From contig QENB01000011.1 in assembly GCA_003331065.1 (NCBI GenBank), forward strand, positions 1 through 59,636: DNA of 59,636 nucleotides, written 5' to 3'. This DNA is from Candidatus Tokpelaia sp. JSC188. Its GTDB lineage: Bacteria > Pseudomonadota > Alphaproteobacteria > Rhizobiales > Rhizobiaceae. This document shows, one piece after another, positions 40,947-52,929 of this stretch. Numbering within the stretch: position 1 is the stretch's first letter; each line of letters begins with the position of its first letter. A program made the translations under genes and the position numbers. The notes beneath the pieces were generated by a model that did no database searches, was not told where the DNA came from, and saw nothing but the letters and a program-made list of their open reading frames with translations.

Positions 40947-42329
40947 ATGATGCTTTCCAGAGTTCTCGCACGTCTTGATGTCGGCCTTGATCACAGTATT
41001 GAGCGATTGTTCGAATTGTTAAAGTATAAATCTGTTTCGACGGATCCTGAATTTCGTGAAAATTGCCGCGAAACAGCAGATTGGCTGGTTAAAGACCTAA
41101 AAACGATTGGTTTTGATGCATCACGTCGTGATACAATCGGTCATCCAGTGGTTATAGCTCACCATGATGGCCCGAATGCAGATGCCCTGCATGTTCTTTT
41201 TTATGGGCATTATGATGTACAGCCAGTGGATCCACTAGCTCTATGGGAAGACGATCCTTTTAATCCAAAAATCAAAGAGCGCAATGGACATAAAGTTATC
41301 AGTGCGCGCGGTGCATCAGATGATAAAGGGCAAATGATGACCTTTATTGAAGCTGTGCGAGCTTATAAACAGGAGACAGGACAATTACCGGTGCGTGTAA
41401 CTATTCTTCTTGAAGGAGAAGAGGAATCTGGTTCTTCCTCCCTTTACTCCCTTTTTGAGATGTATGGTAATGAACTAAAAGCCGATTATGCATTGGTCTG
41501 TGATACATCTATGTGGCATCGCGATACACCGTCGATTTCAGTCAGTTTGCGCGGTCTGCTTGGAGAAGAAGTTATCATCAATGCTGCAAATCGTGATTTG
41601 CATTCTGGATACTATGGAGGAGCAGCCGCCAATCCAATTCATATTCTAGCACGTATTCTTGCTGATCTACATGATCAGAATGGACGGGTTACGATCCTAG
41701 GTTTTTATGAAGGGGTAGAAGAAATACCGGAACAAATTCTTACTGCCTGGAAAGCATTAAATCTAGAAGCTAGACAATTTTTGAAGCCTATCGGCCTTTC
41801 ACTTCTTGCAGGTGAAAAAGGACGAGATCTATTTGAACTCGTTTGGACCAGGCCAACGGCTGAGGTAAATGGAATCAGTGGCGGTTATGAGGGCGATGGT
41901 TTTAAAACTGTTATTGCAGCTAAAGCATCGGCGAAAGTTTCATTTCGTCTTGTGCACAAACAGAATCCTTTGAAAATCCGCAAGGCTTTTCGTACCTTCG
42001 TGCGAAGTCGTATTCCTGCAGACTGCACTGTAGAATTTCTAGATCATGGTGCCTCACCGGCAATTCAGCTTTCTTTTGATTCTCCTCTAATTACCTGTGC
42101 AAAAACAGCATTATCAGAAGAATGGCCTAATCCAGCTGTGCTCGTTGCCATGGGTGGTTCTATTCCAGTGGTCAGTAAATTTCGCTCTCTTCTAGGGATG
42201 GAATGTTTGCTTGTTGGTTTTGCTCTTGATGATGACTGCATTCATTCACCTAATGAGAAATATGATGTTAATTCTTTTCATAAAGGTCAGCGTTCATGGG
42301 CGCGTATTCTGGCTGCGCTATCTACTTAA
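40947..42329 (+). CDS. M20 family dipeptidase / metallopeptidase
   Basis: Zinc metallopeptidase of 460 residues in the M20 (ArgE/DapE/CPG2/CNDP) family. Metal-ligand motifs are LFYGHYDVQPVD with His and Asp, SDDKGQM with the bridging Asp, and LEGEEESGS with the catalytic and ligand Glu pair. An inserted dimerisation domain follows, with SGYYGGAAANPIHIL and ISGGYEGDGFKTV. The C-terminal ligand His lies in CIHSPNEKYDV. The set fits the cytosolic dipeptidase subfamily rather than DapE. Two ATG codons lie together at the start, so it may begin one codon later. Confidence 0.93.
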   Translation: MMLSRVLARLDVGLDHSIERLFELLKYKSVSTDPEFRENCRETADWLVKDLKTIGFDASRRDTIGHPVVIAHHDGPNADALHVLFYGHYDVQPVDPLALWEDDPFNPKIKERNGHKVISARGASDDKGQMMTFIEAVRAYKQETGQLPVRVTILLEGEEESGSSSLYSLFEMYGNELKADYALVCDTSMWHRDTPSISVSLRGLLGEEVIINAANRDLHSGYYGGAAANPIHILARILADLHDQNGRVTILGFYEGVEEIPEQILTAWKALNLEARQFLKPIGLSLLAGEKGRDLFELVWTRPTAEVNGISGGYEGDGFKTVIAAKASAKVSFRLVHKQNPLKIRKAFRTFVRSRIPADCTVEFLDHGASPAIQLSFDSPLITCAKTALSEEWPNPAVLVAMGGSIPVVSKFRSLLGMECLLVGFALDDDCIHSPNEKYDVNSFHKGQRSWARILAALST

Positions 42330-42403
42330 TTAGAGAAATATCTACAGAAGGATCTCTTTACTAGCCTTCTGTTGCATCTTCTATTTCAGATGAAAGGTTA
42401 AAT

Positions 42404-43027
42404 ATGATGACGACGATACGGGTGCAAAAGGGCGATTTACCTGATCTTTCTCATTATAATGTTGCGTCTGTAGCGATTGATACAGAAACGCTAGGCCTTA
42501 ATATTTATCGTGATCGACTGTGTGTTATACAACTTTCTCCCGGTGATGGAACAGCAGATGTAATACAGATTGCAGCAGGACAGAAAACAGCTCCTAATAT
42601 TGTCAAGCTGCTTACAGATAGGGAGATTATCAAAATATTTCATTTTGGTCGATTTGATCTTGCTATTCTTGCACATGCTTTTGGCATAATGCCGAAGCCT
42701 GTTTTCTGCACTAAAATTGCTTCAAAATTGACGCGTACTTATACGGATCGGCATGGGTTACGAGAATTATGCAGCGAATTTCTAGGAGTTTTGATTTCAA
42801 AACAGCCACAATCATCTGATTGGGGAGGGGATAGTTTAACAAAAGCACAGGTGGAATATGCAGCTTCTGATGTTCTTTATCTGCATCAACTTAGAGAAAT
42901 CCTAGAAATGCGCTTAAAAAGAGATGGGCGTGCAAAAGTTGCAAGATCATGTTTTGATTTTTTGCCGACAAGAGCAGAACTTGATCTAATGGGCTGGTCT
43001 GAACAGAGCATTTTTGCTCATAGTTGA
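42404..43027 (+). CDS. nrnC: NrnC-type nanoRNase / ribonuclease D-like exonuclease
   Basis: DEDDy 3'-5' exonuclease of 207 residues, the size of NrnC, which was described in Bartonella and other alphaproteobacteria as an oligoribonuclease substitute. It degrades 2-5 nt RNAs. The catalytic carboxylates are visible in VAIDTETLGL (Asp 26, Glu 28), in FHFGRFDLAIL, and in VEYAASDVLYL (Tyr and Asp). No HRDC domain is present, unlike true RNase D. An AAAGG site precedes the ATG by 7 nt. It sits after the M20 peptidase gene, 74 bp apart. Confidence 0.9.
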   Translation: MMTTIRVQKGDLPDLSHYNVASVAIDTETLGLNIYRDRLCVIQLSPGDGTADVIQIAAGQKTAPNIVKLLTDREIIKIFHFGRFDLAILAHAFGIMPKPVFCTKIASKLTRTYTDRHGLRELCSEFLGVLISKQPQSSDWGGDSLTKAQVEYAASDVLYLHQLREILEMRLKRDGRAKVARSCFDFLPTRAELDLMGWSEQSIFAHS

Positions 43028-43430
43028 AAGTACATCAAAAGTTCTTAAAATTTTTCGGAAATTTTTTACTTAATTGTCAAATTATCTCATGATTGTTTTT
43101 TTCTATAAACTATTTTGCATAGTGGCTCTTACCTTCAAAAGGGGCACAATCAGATGTTCAAATGGCACAGTATCTATATTGAAGAATTGGTTGAGATTAA
43201 CCTAAATAAGTCTGATACAATGAAGTGCAAAATTTAGCGTCAGTAATTAAGGCAATGACTAGTATAAAGGTAGATTACTAAAAACGTTCGAGTTTAGAGA
43301 GATTGACCTTGAGGACTTTTTGTATTAAAGCGAAAAGGAATTGGGATGTGTGGCTTTTTTGTTACAGACATCGAGTAGTTTTTCATATACGTGCAGTAGC
43401 AGTATGATTTATTGATTCAAGGAATTGAAA
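43028..43430. other. Spacer between nrnC and the outer membrane protein
   Basis: Upstream region of the omp gene. A short AT-only palindrome with AAATTT arms (43048-43066) lies after nrnC. I cannot fix promoter hexamers; TTGACC at 43303-43308 has TATTAA at a short 14-bp spacing. The ribosome site AAGGAATTG sits 5-10 nt before the ATG at 43431. No gene is supported. Confidence 0.5.
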
Positions 43431-44108
43431 ATGAAAATTAAGTATCTTCTTGCTGTATCAACAGCGGCTCTTATTGCAAGTGGTAGTGCACATGCTGCAG
43501 ATATTGTACATGCTTCAGAGCCTATTGTTTCCGCTTCAGCATTTGACTGGGATGGCTTTTATGCTGGTGGTCAAGTTGGTGGTTCGTGGGCTCGAGTTGA
43601 AGGTGATATTGTAGATGGAACATCTGTGAAAGAAAAACTTAATGGCTTTATAGGGGGTCTTTATGCTGGTTATAATTTTGATGCCGGCAATAATGTTATC
43701 TTTGGTGCAGATACAGATTTCGCTTGGGGTAATGTAAGAGGTTCTTTTTCTAAAGATGACGTTGAGTACTCTGTTGAGCAGAAGTGGGTTGGTTCAACTC
43801 GTTTGCGTGCTGGTTATGCTGTAGATCGCTTCTTGCCATACATCGCAGGCGGTGTTGCCTATGGTAATATCAGCGGTTCTATTCGTGATGTTGATGCAGA
43901 AGAAAGTTCTAAAAAAGACAAGACACAAGCTGGTTGGACCCTTGGTGTTGGTGTTGACTATGCAATGACCGATAGCATTTTTCTTCGCGCAGAGTACCGT
44001 TATACAGATCTTGGTAAGAAGGTTTACTATATCAGCGATATAGATGCTGATACACGTATCAAGTACAACTCCGACGATTTTCGTATCGGCGTTGCTTACA
44101 AATTCTAA
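43431..44108 (+). CDS. Omp25/Omp31-like outer membrane porin family protein
   Basis: Beta-barrel outer membrane protein of 225 residues. The signal peptide MKIKYLLAVSTAALIASGSAHA covers residues 1-22 with an AxA cleavage site. The mature part opens with ADIVH and has FDWDGFYAGGQVGGSWA, the typical Omp25/31 first strand. It continues with FIGGLYAGYNFDAGNNVIFG, alternating barrel strands, SIFLRAEYRYTDLGKKV, and a terminal aromatic GVAYKF, as expected for Bam-dependent insertion. Related Brucella and Bartonella proteins bind hemin or shape the surface; the ligand here is unknown. It has its own strong terminator. Confidence 0.92.
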   Translation: MKIKYLLAVSTAALIASGSAHAADIVHASEPIVSASAFDWDGFYAGGQVGGSWARVEGDIVDGTSVKEKLNGFIGGLYAGYNFDAGNNVIFGADTDFAWGNVRGSFSKDDVEYSVEQKWVGSTRLRAGYAVDRFLPYIAGGVAYGNISGSIRDVDAEESSKKDKTQAGWTLGVGVDYAMTDSIFLRAEYRYTDLGKKVYYISDIDADTRIKYNSDDFRIGVAYKF

Positions 44109-44505
44109 TCTGGAGTATATCGGTTTTAGCAGGAACCTGCACCTGTATGGTGCAGGGTTTTTGTGAAAGTTGAATTTTTGTGTGATTGTTTCAAAACTGA
44201 CTATTGGAAGGTTCTTTGATATAACAATCTTGTGTTGTCTTGTATTCAAGGTGGTTAAGTGTTTTTGTAGCAACTTTCTTCCATGCTGTAATTGCAATTT
44301 TAACACAAACGGTATGCCGCGCTCCCTGACTGCTTTTGTGTGTGTCCTATGGTTTTGCCTGTAAGCTGTATTGAAGTTCTAGAGCTTTCAGTATGAAACT
44401 AGGATAGTGTGGCTATTGGCTATACTCTGCAAGGATGTTTTTTTAAAGTGCTAGATTTTTCGATATATAGCTTATAATGGTCAGTTTACAGGATTCTTTG
44501 AAGTT
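44109..44505. other. Spacer between omp and ileS
   Basis: Apart from the omp terminator at 44136-44162, this stretch shows no supported gene. A 64-codon Cys-rich frame at 44170-44364 has a TTG-type start and no family match. The ileS promoter must lie near 44400-44490; I cannot assign hexamers. No T-box or leader is seen. Confidence 0.5.
44136..44162 (+). terminator. Rho-independent terminator of the omp gene
   Basis: A perfect 8-bp GC-rich stem, CCTGCACC (44136-44143) and GGTGCAGG (44149-44156), with a 5-nt TGTAT loop, is followed by GTTTTTG. It starts 28 bp after the stop codon. This is the clearest terminator in the window and fits a highly expressed surface protein. Confidence 0.88.
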
Positions 44506-47433
44506 ATGACTGAAAAAAGAGCAGTTTTTGATTATTCAAAAACGCTTTATTTACCTAAGACTGATTTTCCTATGCGTGCAAACTTACCGCAGAAAGAGCC
44601 CAAGCTGGTGGATTATTGGGAAAGTATGGATCTTTATGCGCAGCTCCGGAAAGATGCACAGTCTCGATCGCTTTATGTGCTACATGATGGACCACCTTAT
44701 GCCAATGGCAATATTCACATTGGCCATGCACTGAATAAAATTCTCAAAGATGTTATTAACCGTTCCTTTCAAATGCGAGGTTATAATGCCAATTATGTCC
44801 CAGGCTGGGATTGCCATGGCTTGCCAATAGAATGGAAGATTGAAGAAAAATATCGCACCTCTGGAAAAAATAAAGATGAAATTCCTATTAATGAGTTTCG
44901 TCAGGAATGTCGAGAGTTTGCATCACACTGGATCAGTGTACAGACAGAAGAGTTCAAGAGACTTGGTATTATTGGTGATTTCAAAAATCCATATACAACT
45001 ATGGATTTTCATATCGAGGCACGGATTGCTAGAGAATTAATGAAGTTTTCTATGTCTGGTCAGCTTTATCGCGGCTCTAAGCCGATTATGTGGTCGGTCG
45101 TTGAGCGCACAGCCCTTGCAGAAGCGGAGATTGAATATCGCGAACATGAATCAGATATGATTTGGGTTAAATTTCCGGTCAGGAAAACAGAGAGCAGCGA
45201 TCTTACTGATGTATTTATCGTAATTTGGACGACGACACCTTGGACAATTCCAGGCAATCGAGCAGTTTCATTCTCTTCGCGTATTGAGTACGGGTTATAT
45301 CAAGTAATCGAAGTTCAAAATGACTATGCTTCACAGGTTTTGGAAAAACTAATTTTAGCTGACTGTCTTGCGGATGAATGTGCAAAAAAGGCTAAATTAA
45401 CTCTAAAGCGGATGCGTAGCCTTGAGATAGAAGAGCTTAAAAAAATAGAACTTTCACACCCTTTAAGAGGACTTTCTGGTTGCTATTCTTTTCGCATTCC
45501 ACTGCTTGACGGTGAGCACGTAACAGATAATATCGGTACCGGCTTTGTACACATCGCACCAAGTCATGGTTTAGATGATTTCGATATTTGGATGTCGTCA
45601 GCTAAGAAGTTGCAAGAACGTGGAATTGATACAAAGATTCCTTTTCCAGTCGATGACGCTGGTTTTTACACTCTGGATGTTCCAGGTTTTGGTCCAGATC
45701 GAAAAGAGGGAGCTGCTCGTGTTCTTGATGAAAGAGGAAAACCTGGCGATGCCAATAAAGTTGTTATTTCGGCATTGATTGATATGGGTCGGATATTTGC
45801 TATCGGAAAGTTAAAACATTCTTATCCACATAGCTGGCGTTCAAAAAAGCCAGTTATTTTCCGCAATACACCACAATGGTTCATTTATATGGATAAAAAT
45901 CTAGATGATAATACGACGCTTCGTCAGCGGGCCTTAAAGGCCGCTCATGGCACACGTTTCATACCAGAAGGAGGAGAGATACGTTTTTGTTCCATGCTGA
46001 AAAATCGCCCCGACTGGGTTCTATCACGCCAGCGCACATGGGGTGTTCCAATTACGGTTTTTGTCAATAAAGAAGGAGAAATTCTTCGTGATAAGGCTGT
46101 TAATCAGCGTATTATTGACGCCTTTGAGTTAGAAGGAGCAGATTCTTGGTTTGCCAAAGATGCATATGCGCGTTTTTTGGGCGTACATGTTAACGAACAA
46201 TGGGAAATGGTACACGATATTCTTGATGTTTGGTTTGATTCCGGTTCAAGCCATGTATTTGCTTTGGAGTGTCGTTCTGATTTGAGGTGGCCTGCGGATG
46301 TTTATCTAGAAGGATCTGATCAACATCGAGGCTGGTTTCATTCTTCCATGCTAGAAAGTTGTGGCACGCGGGGGCGTGCTCCTTATGGTACTATAATCAC
46401 TCATGGCTTTACTCTTGATGAGAATGGTAAGAAGATGTCCAAATCTCTAGGTAATGCTGTACGCCCGCAAGATATTATAAAAACATATGGTGCGGATATT
46501 CTTCGGCTTTGGGTTATGACAACTGATTACTGGGAAGATCAGAGGCTTGGGCGCAATATTATTCAAACTAATGTAGAGGCTTATCGTAAATTGCGTAATA
46601 TTATCCGTTGGATGTTGGGTACTCTTGCGCATGACAAAGGGAAAGTGCTTCCTTATGAAGATATACCCGATCTTGAAAAATATATGCTGCATCGTCTTCA
46701 TGATCTTGATCAGTTGGTTAGAACAGGATACGATGCCTTTGATTTTAAGCGTATAACTCGTGCGTTGCTTGATTTTGCAATTATTGACCTTTCTGCATTT
46801 TATTTTGATATACGCAAAGATGTTCTTTACTGTGATGCTCCTTCTTCAAAAAGGCGGCTTGCTGCTTTGCAGATAATAGGTGAGATTTTCGAGCGGTTTA
46901 CAACTTGGCTCGCACCGATGCTACCGTTTACGATGGAAGAAGCGTGGATTGAGAAAAATCCAGGCAGTCGGTCTGTGCATCTTGAACAATTTCGTGAAAC
47001 ACCGTATAGATGGAAAAATGACGCTTTAGCTGAGCGTTGGTGCAAAGTGCGTTTAGTGCGTCGTGTTGTTACTGGCGCACTTGAGCTTGAACGTACGGAT
47101 AAGCGTATCGGTTCTTCATTAGAAGCTGCACCTGTTATTTACATTATGGATCCAGTATTACTTGAGGCAATTGAAAGTGTGGATATGGCTGAAATCTGCA
47201 TCACTAGCGATATTGAAATCAAAAATACTGAGCCTGTAGCAGATGCTTTTCGCATAAGTGAAATTAGCAGTGTGGCTGTTAAACCGAAAAAGGCAACAGG
47301 TCGTAAATGCGCTCGTTCATGGCGTTATACACATGACGTTGGTATAGATCCAGAATTTCCTGATGTTTCAGCGCGTGATGCAGCGGCTTTGCGTGAACTT
47401 CGTTCGCTAGGGTTGTTGGAAGAACAGAGCTAA
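44506..47433 (+). CDS. ileS: Isoleucyl-tRNA synthetase
   Basis: Class I synthetase charging tRNA-Ile. The 975-residue protein is full length for the alphaproteobacterial type. It begins with FDYSKTLYLPKTDFPMRANL and includes the HIGH motif PPYANGNIHIGHALNK, WDCHGLPIEWKIEE, the CP1 editing domain with IVIWTTTPWTIPGNRAVSF, DWVLSRQRTWGVPI, the EGSDQHRGWFHSSM segment, and KKMSKSLGNAVRPQD as the KMSKS loop. The C-terminal part has the helical anticodon-binding domain and RKCARSWRYTHDVG near the end. It stands alone; the usual companions ribF and lspA are absent. Confidence 0.97.
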   Translation: MTEKRAVFDYSKTLYLPKTDFPMRANLPQKEPKLVDYWESMDLYAQLRKDAQSRSLYVLHDGPPYANGNIHIGHALNKILKDVINRSFQMRGYNANYVPGWDCHGLPIEWKIEEKYRTSGKNKDEIPINEFRQECREFASHWISVQTEEFKRLGIIGDFKNPYTTMDFHIEARIARELMKFSMSGQLYRGSKPIMWSVVERTALAEAEIEYREHESDMIWVKFPVRKTESSDLTDVFIVIWTTTPWTIPGNRAVSFSSRIEYGLYQVIEVQNDYASQVLEKLILADCLADECAKKAKLTLKRMRSLEIEELKKIELSHPLRGLSGCYSFRIPLLDGEHVTDNIGTGFVHIAPSHGLDDFDIWMSSAKKLQERGIDTKIPFPVDDAGFYTLDVPGFGPDRKEGAARVLDERGKPGDANKVVISALIDMGRIFAIGKLKHSYPHSWRSKKPVIFRNTPQWFIYMDKNLDDNTTLRQRALKAAHGTRFIPEGGEIRFCSMLKNRPDWVLSRQRTWGVPITVFVNKEGEILRDKAVNQRIIDAFELEGADSWFAKDAYARFLGVHVNEQWEMVHDILDVWFDSGSSHVFALECRSDLRWPADVYLEGSDQHRGWFHSSMLESCGTRGRAPYGTIITHGFTLDENGKKMSKSLGNAVRPQDIIKTYGADILRLWVMTTDYWEDQRLGRNIIQTNVEAYRKLRNIIRWMLGTLAHDKGKVLPYEDIPDLEKYMLHRLHDLDQLVRTGYDAFDFKRITRALLDFAIIDLSAFYFDIRKDVLYCDAPSSKRRLAALQIIGEIFERFTTWLAPMLPFTMEEAWIEKNPGSRSVHLEQFRETPYRWKNDALAERWCKVRLVRRVVTGALELERTDKRIGSSLEAAPVIYIMDPVLLEAIESVDMAEICITSDIEIKNTEPVADAFRISEISSVAVKPKKATGRKCARSWRYTHDVGIDPEFPDVSARDAAALRELRSLGLLEEQS

Positions 47434-48280
47434 ATTAATACCCATAGCTGTAAATGTAGTATTCCAGGGTCGGTATTTCGAATGTTTTTTGCAACGGCAT
47501 TGAGAAATTCGGTGAGATATGAGCACAGTATAAACCGGTTCTTTCAAATTATTTAGAAAGACAAATTACACATTAAAGAAATCTATAATACCATCGCCTA
47601 GGTTACATTCCTTGTGATGTAAGAAGTGTTATTATAGCGTGTTCTGGCATCCTTTTTCTAAACGTTATACCGATGATTATTTAATCAATTCCTCTATTTC
47701 ATAAGGAATAGAAAATGACTTGGATTCAATAATCCTACTAAGTGTTGCTGATACTATGAATGAGTCGAAGTCAGAGATACTCTAGGTTATAAATGGAGTA
47801 AGGAAGCGTTCCCTTGAATGTTTCATAAGCTATTCCTCAATAAATAGGCAAGTTATTTGCAATAGAAATGAGATTGACAATGAACGGTGCTATTAACTGC
47901 TTTTTCAGAAATGAAAGAGCTTAATTTTTTGCATAGCAAGGTCGAAACAAATATAATTTTAAAGGCTTGAAGAATCAAGGAAGAATAGGCACTGAGAATC
48001 TTAGTGGGCAGAGTGATAATAACCATTCTTCTAGCGGAAAATACTCAAAAATTAGCGTTGCTAATGTGTGACCTTAGTGATTCAGGATAAGACTCAGAAG
48101 TTTTTTCGCTTATTATGACACTTCGTTCCCAGTTAGCTGTATTTATACATTTATAATAGATTCAATATTATTGAGAATAAAAAACGTTTCGAGAAAAATA
48201 TTCTCTTTAATTTATCTTTGTGTATTGTATAGTCTTTATTGTCTATCGATAATACAGTTTGTCAGTTTACAGAATGAATA
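47434..48280. other. 847-bp spacer between ileS and bluB
   Basis: No protein, tRNA or riboswitch recognised. I looked for a cobalamin riboswitch ahead of bluB and saw no B12-box-like GCCACTG segment with surrounding stems. A short palindrome TTACAT / ATGTAA lies near 47602-47621. Promoter elements for bluB should lie in the AT-rich 48180-48270. Confidence 0.5.
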
Positions 48281-48925
48281 ATGAAGTTTCCTGAAATATT
48301 CCAGAATGACATCTATCGAGTGATTGCTACAAGACGGGATATACGTAGTGAGTTTCTGCCACAACCTTTGCCTGAAACAACTATTCGCCGATTACTTGAG
48401 GCGGCTCATCATGCGCCTTCTGTTGGTTTTATGCAGCCATGGAATTTCATTTTAATCCGCGATTTCGGGCAACGTAGAAGAGTACAAAAGATTTTTACCC
48501 GCGCTTTTAAGGAAGAGGCTCATATTTTTAAAAGGAAACGCCGCAAATTATACCATTCTCTTAAGCTGGAAGGAATTGTCAATGCACCACTCAATATTTG
48601 TGTCACCTGTGATAATATGCGCGAGAATCATACAGGACTTGGGCGTTATCACAATCCGCAAATGGCTGTTTACAGCACGGTTTGTGCAGTGCAAAATCTT
48701 TTGCTGGCCGCGCGATCGGAAAATATAGGGGTCGGTTGGGTTTCAATTTACCGTGAAGAAGAGCTGCGTGATGTTTTAAATATACCCGCGCGTATAGAAA
48801 TTATCGCTTATCTTTGTGTAGGCTTTGCTAGTTCTTTTGATAATCAGCCAGAATTACAGAAAAAGGGCTGGCGTAAGCGCTTACCTTTGGATAAACTGGT
48901 ATTCAACGAGTACTGGCATGGGTGA
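48281..48925 (+). CDS. bluB: 5,6-dimethylbenzimidazole synthase
   Basis: Converts reduced FMN, with oxygen, to the lower ligand of cobalamin. The 214-residue nitroreductase-like protein shows VIATRRDIRSEFL with the key Asp (residue 20, counterpart of the S. meliloti catalytic Asp), LLEAAHHAPSVGFMQPWNF, and the NLLLAARSENIGVGWVSIY segment with the conserved Ser. These separate BluB from ordinary nitroreductases. No other cobalamin gene is near. It may serve salvage or lower-ligand remodelling, or supply a partner. It is the only gene in an otherwise empty 1.6-kb stretch. Confidence 0.9.
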   Translation: MKFPEIFQNDIYRVIATRRDIRSEFLPQPLPETTIRRLLEAAHHAPSVGFMQPWNFILIRDFGQRRRVQKIFTRAFKEEAHIFKRKRRKLYHSLKLEGIVNAPLNICVTCDNMRENHTGLGRYHNPQMAVYSTVCAVQNLLLAARSENIGVGWVSIYREEELRDVLNIPARIEIIAYLCVGFASSFDNQPELQKKGWRKRLPLDKLVFNEYWHG

Positions 48926-49105
48926 AATTTTCACTTTGTTTTTGTGAATTTCTCCATCATTTCTTAATAAAAATACTACTCAGTTTTTGGAAGTTCGTTG
49001 AATAGTTAATTTTCGTGATCATAATAATCAAAACTGAAAATATTACCTGATCAGCTACGGATTCTGTTCTCCTTGTATTACTGAAAGCCAAATGAGGTAA
49101 AGTTA

Positions 49106-50944
49106 ATGCCCACCTATCGTTCGCGAAGGTCAACTCATGGTCGCAATATGGCTGGTGCACGTGCTCTTTGGCGTGCAACCGGAGTAAAGGATGATGATTT
49201 TGGAAAACCTATCATTGCTGTTGTCAATTCCTTTACTCAATTTGTACCTGGGCATGTGCATCTGAAAGATCTTGGCCAGCTTGTTGCTCATGAGATTGAG
49301 AAAGCGGGTGGACTTGCTAAGGAATTTAATACTATTGCAATTGATGATGGTATTGCTATGGGGCATGATGGTATGCTGTATTCGCTGCCTTCACGTGAGA
49401 TTATTGCTGATTCCATTGAATACATGATTAATGGCCATTGTGCTGATGCGATGGTCTGCATTTCTAATTGTGATAAGATTACGCCTGGCATGTTGTTGGC
49501 TTCTCTTAGGCTAAATATTCCAACAATTTTTGTTTCCGGTGGGCCAATGGAAGCAGGTAAGGTTATGTTGAACGGCAAAGAAGTACCTCTTGACTTGGTG
49601 GATGCAATGGTTGCTGCCGCTAATGATCAATGTTCTGATTTAGAGGTGAAAGAAATTGAACAAGCTTCTTGTCCAACCTGCGGCTCTTGCTCAGGTATGT
49701 TCACGGCTAATTCCATGAATTGTCTGACTGAGGCTCTTGGGCTTTCTTTGCCGGGTAATGGTTCAATAGTTGCAACTCATACAGATCGTCGCTACCTGTT
49801 TGAAAAAGCTGGGCATCTTATTGTTGAATTGGTTAGACGTTATTACGATCAGGATGATAAGAGTGCTTTGCCGCGCTCGATTGTCAATTTTGCTGCATTT
49901 GAAAATGCTATGACACTTGATATTGCTATGGGCGGTTCAACTAATACCGTATTGCACCTGCTTGCAGCAGCACAGGAGGGTGAGGTTAATTTTACGATGG
50001 ATGACATTGACCGACTATCACGTCGAGTGCCGATCTTGTGTAAGGTGTCTCCAGCTATTTCAAATGTACATATGGAGGATCTGCATCGTGCTGGTGGTGT
50101 TATGGCTATCTTAGGTGAACTTGATCGTGTTGGGTTGATTGACACTTCAGTCTATACTGTGCATGCGCCGACGCTGAAAGATGCATTACGCGTATGGGAT
50201 ATTTTGAAAACGAACAATAAGGCGGTTCTTGATTTTTATAGAGCTGCTCCAGGTGGAGTAGCAACCCGGATTGCCTTCAGCCAATCTCACCGTTATAAAA
50301 ATGTCGACTTAGATCGCATAAATGGCGTTATTCGTTCTAAAGAATATGCCTGGTCACAGGATGGTGGCTTAGCTGTTCTTTACGGAAACCTAGCAGAAGA
50401 TGGCTGTATTGTCAAAACCGCAGGGGTTGACAACTCTATCTTAGTTTTTTCTGGCCCAACTCGTATTTTTGAAAGTCAAAATTCAGCTATGCTTGCTATT
50501 CTAAACAATGAGATTAATCCTAGTGATATTGTATTGATTCGCTATGAAGGCCCACGTGGTGGTCCTGGTATGCAAGAGATGCTCTATCCTACAAGCTATT
50601 TGAAATCAAAAGGGCTTGACAAGTTATGTGCATTAATAACGGATGGGCGCTTTTCCGGTGGTTCTTCAGGACTTTCCATTGGCCACATTTCACCAGAAGC
50701 AGCAGAAGGTGGTACAATCGCTTTGGTGGAGGAAGGAGATATTATTCAAATCAATATTCCAAAGCGCAAGATTCATCTAGCCGTAAATAATATAGAAATT
50801 TCCCATCGTCGTGAAAAGATGGAGAAAAAAGGGATTGATGCTTGGATCCCAGTTGAAAATCGAGAACGCAAGATTACCAAGGCATTAAAGGCTTATGCAA
50901 CTATGACAACATCGGCTTCTAAGGGAGCTGTACGCCAAATTTAA
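49106..50944 (+). CDS. ilvD: Dihydroxy-acid dehydratase
   Basis: Iron-sulfur dehydratase common to valine, leucine and isoleucine synthesis. The 612-residue protein has the cluster-ligand cysteines in [12 protein letters not shown] and [17 protein letters not shown]. Other IlvD marks are [52 protein letters not shown] and [30 protein letters not shown] ribosome site precedes the ATG. Length and motifs match the E. coli-type enzyme. A two-way terminator separates it from gdhA. Confidence 0.97.
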   Translation: MPTYRSRRSTHGRNMAGARALWRATGVKDDDFGKPIIAVVNSFTQFVPGHVHLKDLGQLVAHEIEKAGGLAKEFNTIAIDDGIAMGHDGMLYSLPSREIIADSIEYMINGHCADAMVCISNCDKITPGMLLASLRLNIPTIFVSGGPMEAGKVMLNGKEVPLDLVDAMVAAANDQCSDLEVKEIEQASCPTCGSCSGMFTANSMNCLTEALGLSLPGNGSIVATHTDRRYLFEKAGHLIVELVRRYYDQDDKSALPRSIVNFAAFENAMTLDIAMGGSTNTVLHLLAAAQEGEVNFTMDDIDRLSRRVPILCKVSPAISNVHMEDLHRAGGVMAILGELDRVGLIDTSVYTVHAPTLKDALRVWDILKTNNKAVLDFYRAAPGGVATRIAFSQSHRYKNVDLDRINGVIRSKEYAWSQDGGLAVLYGNLAEDGCIVKTAGVDNSILVFSGPTRIFESQNSAMLAILNNEINPSDIVLIRYEGPRGGPGMQEMLYPTSYLKSKGLDKLCALITDGRFSGGSSGLSIGHISPEAAEGGTIALVEEGDIIQINIPKRKIHLAVNNIEISHRREKMEKKGIDAWIPVENRERKITKALKAYATMTTSASKGAVRQI

Positions 50945-51050
50945 TATCTATGAAAGTTAACAACGGATGAAATTCATGAGATAAGAAAAGTTGGCCCGAG
51001 CAGATTAGCCTTTATGCAAATAGAAGCATTAGCTCTCCAAGCTTACGATT

Positions 51051-51084
51051 AAGTGGATAACCGAAATTTTTTGGTTATCCACTT
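51051..51084. terminator. Bidirectional terminator between ilvD and gdhA
   Basis: A perfect 12-bp stem, AAGTGGATAACC (51051-51062) and GGTTATCCACTT (51073-51084), with a 10-nt loop, lies between the converging ilvD and gdhA genes. It is flanked by TATTT on the plus strand and by TAATCG on the other side. Its place 106 bp after ilvD and 26 bp after gdhA suits termination from both sides. Confidence 0.8.
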
Positions 51085-51109
51085 TATTTGGTTGGCACTT
51101 ATTACCGTG

Positions 51110-52929
<1,820 letters not shown>

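Noticed and set aside
43794-44306. 170-codon minus-strand frame opposite omp
   Set aside because: Runs against the omp barrel strands and crosses its terminator; no recognisable protein content.
47434-48280. Cobalamin riboswitch upstream of bluB
   Set aside because: No B12-box-like sequence or surrounding stems could be found.
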